DNA of 64,000 nucleotides from Macrolepiota albuminosa. Taxonomy: Eukaryota; Basidiomycota; Agaricomycetes; Agaricales; Agaricaceae. The notes beneath the pieces were generated by a model. It made no database searches. It worked only from the letters and a program-made list of their open reading frames with translations, and was not told the DNA's origin. Location: positions 806,001-870,000 of the forward strand of contig JAMWFC010000060.1 in the NCBI GenBank assembly GCA_027475525.1. Reading direction: 5' to 3'. The translations under genes were made by a program, and so were the position numbers. Position 1 is the first letter of the stretch; every line of letters starts with the position of its first letter. Below are positions 59,584 through 64,000 of the stretch, one piece after another.

Positions 59584-59778
59584 ATGAACATTAAGACGTT
59601 TGCCTTTTTTGGCCTGCTTAGCTAATTGTTATTTACTAAACTGTAAGATAAACAAAGTAAGGTTTTGTCAAGCAATAAATCAAACTTCTTTTGTAACTTA
59701 AACAGGGTCACATGATATCTATTTTCAGAACTTGCTTCGTGTAAAGTTCTCGTCCGTTTCTTTAATCCTCCATCCGCC

Positions 59779-60929
59779 ATGTCTAACGAAGAACTCCACC
59801 AATGGGTCGTTGACGCGGATGTTCGAGTATTATACCTTGCTCTCAGAGGAGACCTGCGACAACTCAAAGCACAGCAGAAGGACCTGGTAAGATACAAGCA
59901 CTCCTGCCTAATAGACATGCACTAATAGTCGTCCTGTAGATTGACATGTGGTTCAAGGTTAGGGACGTCAAGGATGACAAGAAACTCCTCCTTGATGCCA
60001 GGAGAAGTTTCATCAACGAAGTTATCCCGCTACTCCAGAGCAAGCTTTCTGACGAGGATATGACCAGGCGGTTGAAGGACGCTGCGAAGAAATGGACCCA
60101 GAGGAGCGGAAGGGGGGAGGAACCAAGTGGGGGCGAAGAACGACCTGATCCGTCGACCGAGGCCGGTCCGTCGACGGCACTGGCACGAGAAGACCGGATA
60201 GGTCATAGGCCAGCAGCAGGAGATTCGTCTGGTCCGTCACCAATTCCGAAGAAGAGAAAACGACCGAGTCCTCCAGCGGCAGGAGATTTGTCTGGTCCGT
60301 CGCGTCTGGTCCGTCACCAATTCCGAAGAAGAGAAAACGACCGAGTCCTCCAGCGGCAGGAGATTTGTCTGGTCCGTCACCAAATCCCAAGAAGCCAAAA
60401 CGGGTGACCTATATTGGTCAACCTCCTCCTGGTACCTATCGTCGACAGAAGGAGCAGGAGGACGAGGATGAGGACGAGGATGAAGAGGAAGAGGAAGAGG
60501 AAGAACAAGAGGGCAGAATACCGAAGGGGGAAATTACTGGAGGGATGCTGTTGGGCAGGTATCTGAGGACAGCACCTCGTCGCGAGGGTCAGCACATCAA
60601 CCCCCCTTGCCAATATTGCGCAAGTAAGCGGCTACAGTGTGTCAGGACAAAGGGCGGCACCGCATGCGATCCCTGCCAGCTCATTCGCAAACGAACATGC
60701 AGCCTGACGATTGTCAAGAAAACCGTCAAGCCCAGCAACAAGGGAAAGGGGAAAAAACCACTGAGAAAGAAGTCAGTGACGATTATTGAGAGTGATGACG
60801 GTATGAAACTCTTTTCCTGCTCAAATAGCTAACCAATAGTTAGCAGATGAACCAACCAGTCCAATCGCGGGACCATCAAAACCGTCCGTCCGTCCATTCC
60901 AACCGTTGATAGGCTTCTACTCGGACTGA
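59779..60929 (+). CDS. Zn2Cys6-like DNA-binding protein, frame broken by a 77-bp duplication
   Basis: Exons 59779-59886, 59940-60800 and 60847-60929. The N-terminal part (EELHQWVVDADVRVLY..MWFKVRD) is helical and charged. Then come a Pro/Ser/Lys-rich linker with PSP-PKK-KRP motifs, an acidic run of about 20 Glu/Asp, and a Cys cluster in the Zn2Cys6 pattern (CQYC, six residues, C, eight, C, two, C, seven, C; 60608-60702). A 77-bp tandem duplication at 60226-60379 shifts the frame. Total exon length minus 77 is 975 = 325 codons, so without the duplication the gene reads through. Probably a nuclear DNA-binding or element-associated protein common in mushrooms. The break may be an assembly error. 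Confidence 0.7.
60226..60379. repeat. 77-bp-period tandem duplication inside the Zn2Cys6-like gene
   Basis: 60226-60301 recurs at 60303-60378 (76 identical bases, period 77). Its end contains GGAGATTTGTCTGGTCCGTC, which also occurs naturally nearby. Confidence 0.85.
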
Positions 60930-60980
60930 GCGCATCAAGGGACATTATAGGCCAACCAACACTTGACACACTAAAGGCTC

Positions 60981-61080
60981 NNNNNNNNNNNNNNNNNNNN
61001 NNNNNNNNNNNNNNNNNNNNNNNNNNNNNNNNNNNNNNNNNNNNNNNNNNNNNNNNNNNNNNNNNNNNNNNNNNNNNNNN
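60981..61080. other. Assembly gap of 100 N
   Basis: Run of 100 unknown bases, the usual scaffold placeholder of arbitrary length. The left edge is about 50 bp past the Zn2Cys6-like gene's stop. Confidence 0.99.
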
Positions 61081-61836
61081 ATGTTTTCGCTTACTGTACA
61101 TTATATACAAATGATTTGTTTTATTTGAGATGAATTTAATTGAAATGGGCAAGAACCTCAATAGAATTCTTTGGTCCCTCGCACATATGTGATTAATGGG
61201 TTAACCGATCCCTTTCATTGTCACTTAGGAGTGTCACGACATCATATTCGGCGTAAAAGCGAGTACCAAGGGTGACGAGCGTTTTCGGAGGCCTCTGCGT
61301 GCTAGGGAATCCCTCCGCTCTCACCCGCGTCCTTCACTTTCTTGGCTGGAGGCCGATCTCGGCATGGCGCCAGGGTCTGGCAGATGCCGTGCTGGGGTCA
61401 GTACGGCTAACAGTCTCAGACATCCTGGGTGGCGCTCTCTTCCGTCCATCTCCATCTTCATCGCCCACCCAGGTGAGCGCATCTTTTCGCTCTCTCACTT
61501 CTTCAGTTGGGTCTCACCACGAGCTTCGCTCATCACCACAGCCTCGCTGTATTTGTCTTTCTGTCTTCATTTCACGTGTGTTTGTTCATCCGCTGCCGGT
61601 GAGACCCATCTTACGGCCACCCGGTAAGCTAATGCTTACCTCTCACATTAGTTATTTCGACCACATAAAAAGTCATCTTTTCCGTTTTCACATTGGGTCG
61701 AAATTTCTAAAGTAAGTCCGCGATAGGCAGGTCGCGTTGGCCCCCCCCGCTCACAGTCTCTGTACCAGCATTCTATTAGTTTATTCATAGTGTCATTCGT
61801 CAAATTTACTCGTTGCTCTCGTCATCAATATCATCT
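61081..61836. other. Leader region of the DIRS-like element, nothing coding supported
   Basis: Overlapping plus frames (61272-61715, 61364-61627) lack motifs. A C-run occurs at about 61741. Probably 5' non-coding sequence of the retroelement; its true end was not found. Confidence 0.4.
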
Positions 61837-63225
61837 ATGTCCTCTGAGAATGTTCAAATCTGTAATTGTGAGACTTGTCGTCGACGTTCCGGTCAATCAT
61901 TTGAGTCTCGCGAAGATCATTCTCTCGAATCGGTTCGAGCAAGGTCAGACTCTGCACAAAGACTTGTTGATGAGACTGTGGAAGGCGTGCGCTCCCTCGC
62001 GGACCTCGTTTTATGTCTTCAAGTGTCAGGCTTCAGACCGGACGAAGCCAGAGACTTCTTTGAAGCCGCACGTCATCGACTGGAGATTCGCCAGGCGAAA
62101 ACCAGGGCAGCATCTAGTCCGTCACGGCCCTGCACTCCAGCAGAGCCTCCTGACCCATCTTCCAACCAACCTGTCCCAGGGCAGAGCTCCACATTGTCAT
62201 ACCAGAGTGTTACCCATCCTTCGGCCACTTCGCATGTCCAAGCTATTGAATCGGCAGCTTGGGCGGCCTTGCTTGACCAAGCTGATTCATCCCGAAAGAA
62301 CTCTAAGTCCGATCTGCCCCCTGAGGTTGTCTGCAACCTCAACCAGATGCTGGAAGGCAAGGACGCTGCCGAATCTGTTTCCATTCGGCCCTCTCTGCTC
62401 GCGATTGCACCTCATCTTGCCTCTTTTCATGATCACGCGTCTGTCAATCCTCATCTGGCAAGGACTTGGGAGCTTCGACAGGAGTATGGGAAGGAGACGA
62501 CCATTGACTCGTTGGTCAATCTCGCCCAACTTAAAAAGTTTAAGGACCCTATCTCTCGTTCGATCTGGAAGCTTGTTATATTGGATCACTATGTCGATTT
62601 TGAAAAATTATACGCTACTCTGGACAAGGGATATGACTTTAATGATGAGCCGAGAGATTTTGCAGGTGGCTTTGCAATCATTAGAAAAGACCATGCAACT
62701 GCTCGTCGATCAATTACGTCCGAATCAGACTGGACTCGAGTGTTCGATGCATGGATGGCTGCAGTCCTGGCATTCTACCCTCATCGAGATGCAGAGCTTG
62801 TCTCCTATCGTAGTAGAATCATTGATTACTTCCGTGCGCCTGGAGCTGCTTCTATCGCCATTCGTTTCGATTCAGAGACGCGGGACAGATATGCCCGAAA
62901 TCCTTTTAGATTGGACGATCAAAATGAACTACAAGTCCCGTTTCTGTCTCAACTTCTCAGTGTTTCGGCAGCTGCAGCGCATCCTCTGGCTGGTACTAAG
63001 CGGGCTTACAACGTACGCTTTGCTCCAAATAAAAAACGTTCTTCGACGATCTGCCAGAATTGGAATTTGGGATATTGCAACGTTGAACCGTGCCAGAACA
63101 ATCGCAAGCACGATGTCTGCTGCGAGTGCGGTAATAAACATAGAGCAAAAGATAATGATGAATGCTACACCAAACTCAGAGCAAGGCGTCAAGCTCATAG
63201 AGCAGCAGGAGGAATCGACGCATAG
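61837..63225 (+). CDS. Gag-like ORF1 of a DIRS/tyrosine-recombinase-type retroelement, 462 aa
   Basis: Single uninterrupted frame from ATG 61837 (MSSENVQICNCETCRRR) to 63225. An N-terminal helical part is followed by a Ser/Pro-rich linker. A folded-looking middle (RTWELRQEYGKE, FKDPISRSIWKLVILDHY, DYFRAPG) leads to a C-terminal Cys/His cluster (CQNWNLGYCNVEPC, then HDVCCECGNKHRAKDNDEC). This is the usual shape of the nucleic-acid-binding ORF upstream of RT in fungal DIRS-like elements. No stops or frameshifts suggest a young copy. It overlaps the RT ORF by 71 bp. Confidence 0.75.
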   Translation: MSSENVQICNCETCRRRSGQSFESREDHSLESVRARSDSAQRLVDETVEGVRSLADLVLCLQVSGFRPDEARDFFEAARHRLEIRQAKTRAASSPSRPCTPAEPPDPSSNQPVPGQSSTLSYQSVTHPSATSHVQAIESAAWAALLDQADSSRKNSKSDLPPEVVCNLNQMLEGKDAAESVSIRPSLLAIAPHLASFHDHASVNPHLARTWELRQEYGKETTIDSLVNLAQLKKFKDPISRSIWKLVILDHYVDFEKLYATLDKGYDFNDEPRDFAGGFAIIRKDHATARRSITSESDWTRVFDAWMAAVLAFYPHRDAELVSYRSRIIDYFRAPGAASIAIRFDSETRDRYARNPFRLDDQNELQVPFLSQLLSVSAAAAHPLAGTKRAYNVRFAPNKKRSSTICQNWNLGYCNVEPCQNNRKHDVCCECGNKHRAKDNDECYTKLRARRQAHRAAGGIDA

Positions 63226-64000
63226 AGTTGAAGAGGCGATCAACAGGGGCCCGAGATCTCTTTCGTCAAGCAATAAGCGTTCTCATGAGGTTTCATTTAA
63301 AAATTCCCCACGTTTCCGGAGAGGTTTCGTATGGAACAGTTCATCATTGGCTTCACCGATGTCACCTTCAGCGCATGAAACTGAGACGGCGTCACCGCTA
63401 CCATCTCCACCAGCCCATTTGCTTTCCGATTCAAAAATTCAAGACACTCTCAAAAGAGTCAACAAATACATTCGAGTTGAAACGCCCTTCAATGTGGATT
63501 CGTTTGAGGCCATGTTATGGGATCACCCGAATCAACCATTCGTTGCTTCAGTCATGCGAGGCCTCAGAGAGGGTTTCTGGCCTTTCGATGCCGGTGATTG
63601 GAGCTCATTTGATGCAGCGCCGTTAGAAAATTATTCGACGGAAGATTCAGATCTCAGCGCTATCAGAGATTTTCAGCGCAAAGAGATTGAGGCCAGAAGA
63701 TGGTCTGAGCCTCTTGACATCGACACACTCCTTCCAGGTTTGAAGTCATCTCCTCTGTTCGTCGTCTGGCAGAAAGGGAAGGCAAGAGTGGTCACGGATC
63801 ATACAGCATCTGGTCTTAACGACGGAATCCCAAGGTGTGAGGCTAAGGTGAGATACGACGACATGAGAACTTTTGGACAAGCATTATACAACGCCAAACG
63901 TCGCTACCCATCTTCTAAACTGCTCACTTGGAAATCTGATGTATCTAGTGCATTTCTCAACTTGCCGGCTCATCCGTTGTGGCAATTACGCCAGTTGGTC
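63155..64000 (+). CDS. Reverse transcriptase ORF2 of the DIRS-like element, cut by window end
   Basis: Opens at ATG 63155 in the +1 frame relative to ORF1 and stays open to base 64000. After a polar N-terminus comes the segment typical of this RT class (TPFNVDSFEAMLWDHPNQPF, VMRGLREGFWPF, RKEIEARRWSEPL). The RT core begins with LFVVWQKGKARVVTDHTASG, DDMRTFGQALYNAKR and SDVSSAFLNLPAHPLWQLRQ, the last holding the first catalytic Asp (block A). RNase H and the recombinase would lie beyond the window, so the class is inferred from RT similarity and the ORF1 type. Confidence 0.8.
   Translation, partial: MMNATPNSEQGVKLIEQQEESTHRVEEAINRGPRSLSSSNKRSHEVSFKNSPRFRRGFVWNSSSLASPMSPSAHETETASPLPSPPAHLLSDSKIQDTLKRVNKYIRVETPFNVDSFEAMLWDHPNQPFVASVMRGLREGFWPFDAGDWSSFDAAPLENYSTEDSDLSAIRDFQRKEIEARRWSEPLDIDTLLPGLKSSPLFVVWQKGKARVVTDHTASGLNDGIPRCEAKVRYDDMRTFGQALYNAKRRYPSSKLLTWKSDVSSAFLNLPAHPLWQLRQLV

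Larger units (their letters stand above)
59171..59720 (+). repeat. ~200-215 bp tandem units carrying the tRNA-like sequences
   Basis: The spacers repeat TTAGCTAATTGTTATTTACT, AGTAAGGTCCTAATTTAAAC and GACATGATATCTATTTAGAC before each tRNA-like unit. A last partial unit breaks off near 59724, just before the next gene. Related but older flanks precede the units at 58936 and 59092. Confidence 0.8.

Noticed and set aside
33739..60379. Treating the 77-bp duplications as a biological repeat family or CRISPR-like structure
   Set aside because: The duplicated sequences are unrelated to each other and only the length is shared; an assembly origin explains this better.

Overview
This is fungal nuclear DNA, almost certainly from a mushroom-forming basidiomycete (Agaricomycetes). 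The genes carry many 45-70 nt introns with GT-AG (sometimes GC-AG) ends and several micro-exons. The gene families fit too: a PDR-type ABC transporter, a CAP20/perilipin-like lipid-droplet protein, a Zn2Cys6-like protein, and the gypsy, copia and tyrosine-recombinase-like retroelements common in this class. All gene models were spliced by eye. In nearly every case the summed exon lengths are a whole number of codons.

1-37.9 kb is gene-bearing. In order it holds: the 3' part of a PDR ABC transporter (+); a single-pass membrane protein (-); MAM33/p32 (+); a small Ser-rich protein with an eIF4E-binding-like motif (+); a 0.9 kb direct-repeat cluster; a tail-anchored fatty aldehyde dehydrogenase (+); a PhzF-family isomerase-like protein (+); a perilipin-like protein (-); a multi-pass membrane protein (-). 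A 2.2 kb inverted duplication follows (21.76-23.99 and 34.05-36.32 kb). Its arms carry diverging copies of a secreted Thr/Ser-repeat protein gene, the left one broken. The 10 kb between the arms holds an MFS transporter (+), a protein-L-isoaspartate methyltransferase (-) and an auxin-efflux-carrier-family transporter (+). Another membrane protein (-) lies at 36.9-37.9 kb.

40.2-56.5 kb is a nest of decayed retroelements: a plus-strand copia-like Gag remnant, a minus-strand gypsy remnant that has lost its reverse transcriptase, a minus-strand copia element whose 5' LTR is split by a 450 bp repeat and shared with a second copia remnant, and a non-LTR retroelement. 56.5-59.7 kb is GC-rich, low-complexity DNA rich in a GCGGACGT motif, with seven tRNA-like units that keep the Pol III A and B boxes. 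Then come a Zn2Cys6-like gene, a 100-N gap, and a DIRS/tyrosine-recombinase-like retroelement cut by the window end.

Several unrelated tandem duplications have exactly the same period, 77 bp. I read these as probable assembly joins (unmerged k-mer overlaps). One of them breaks the Zn2Cys6-like gene.
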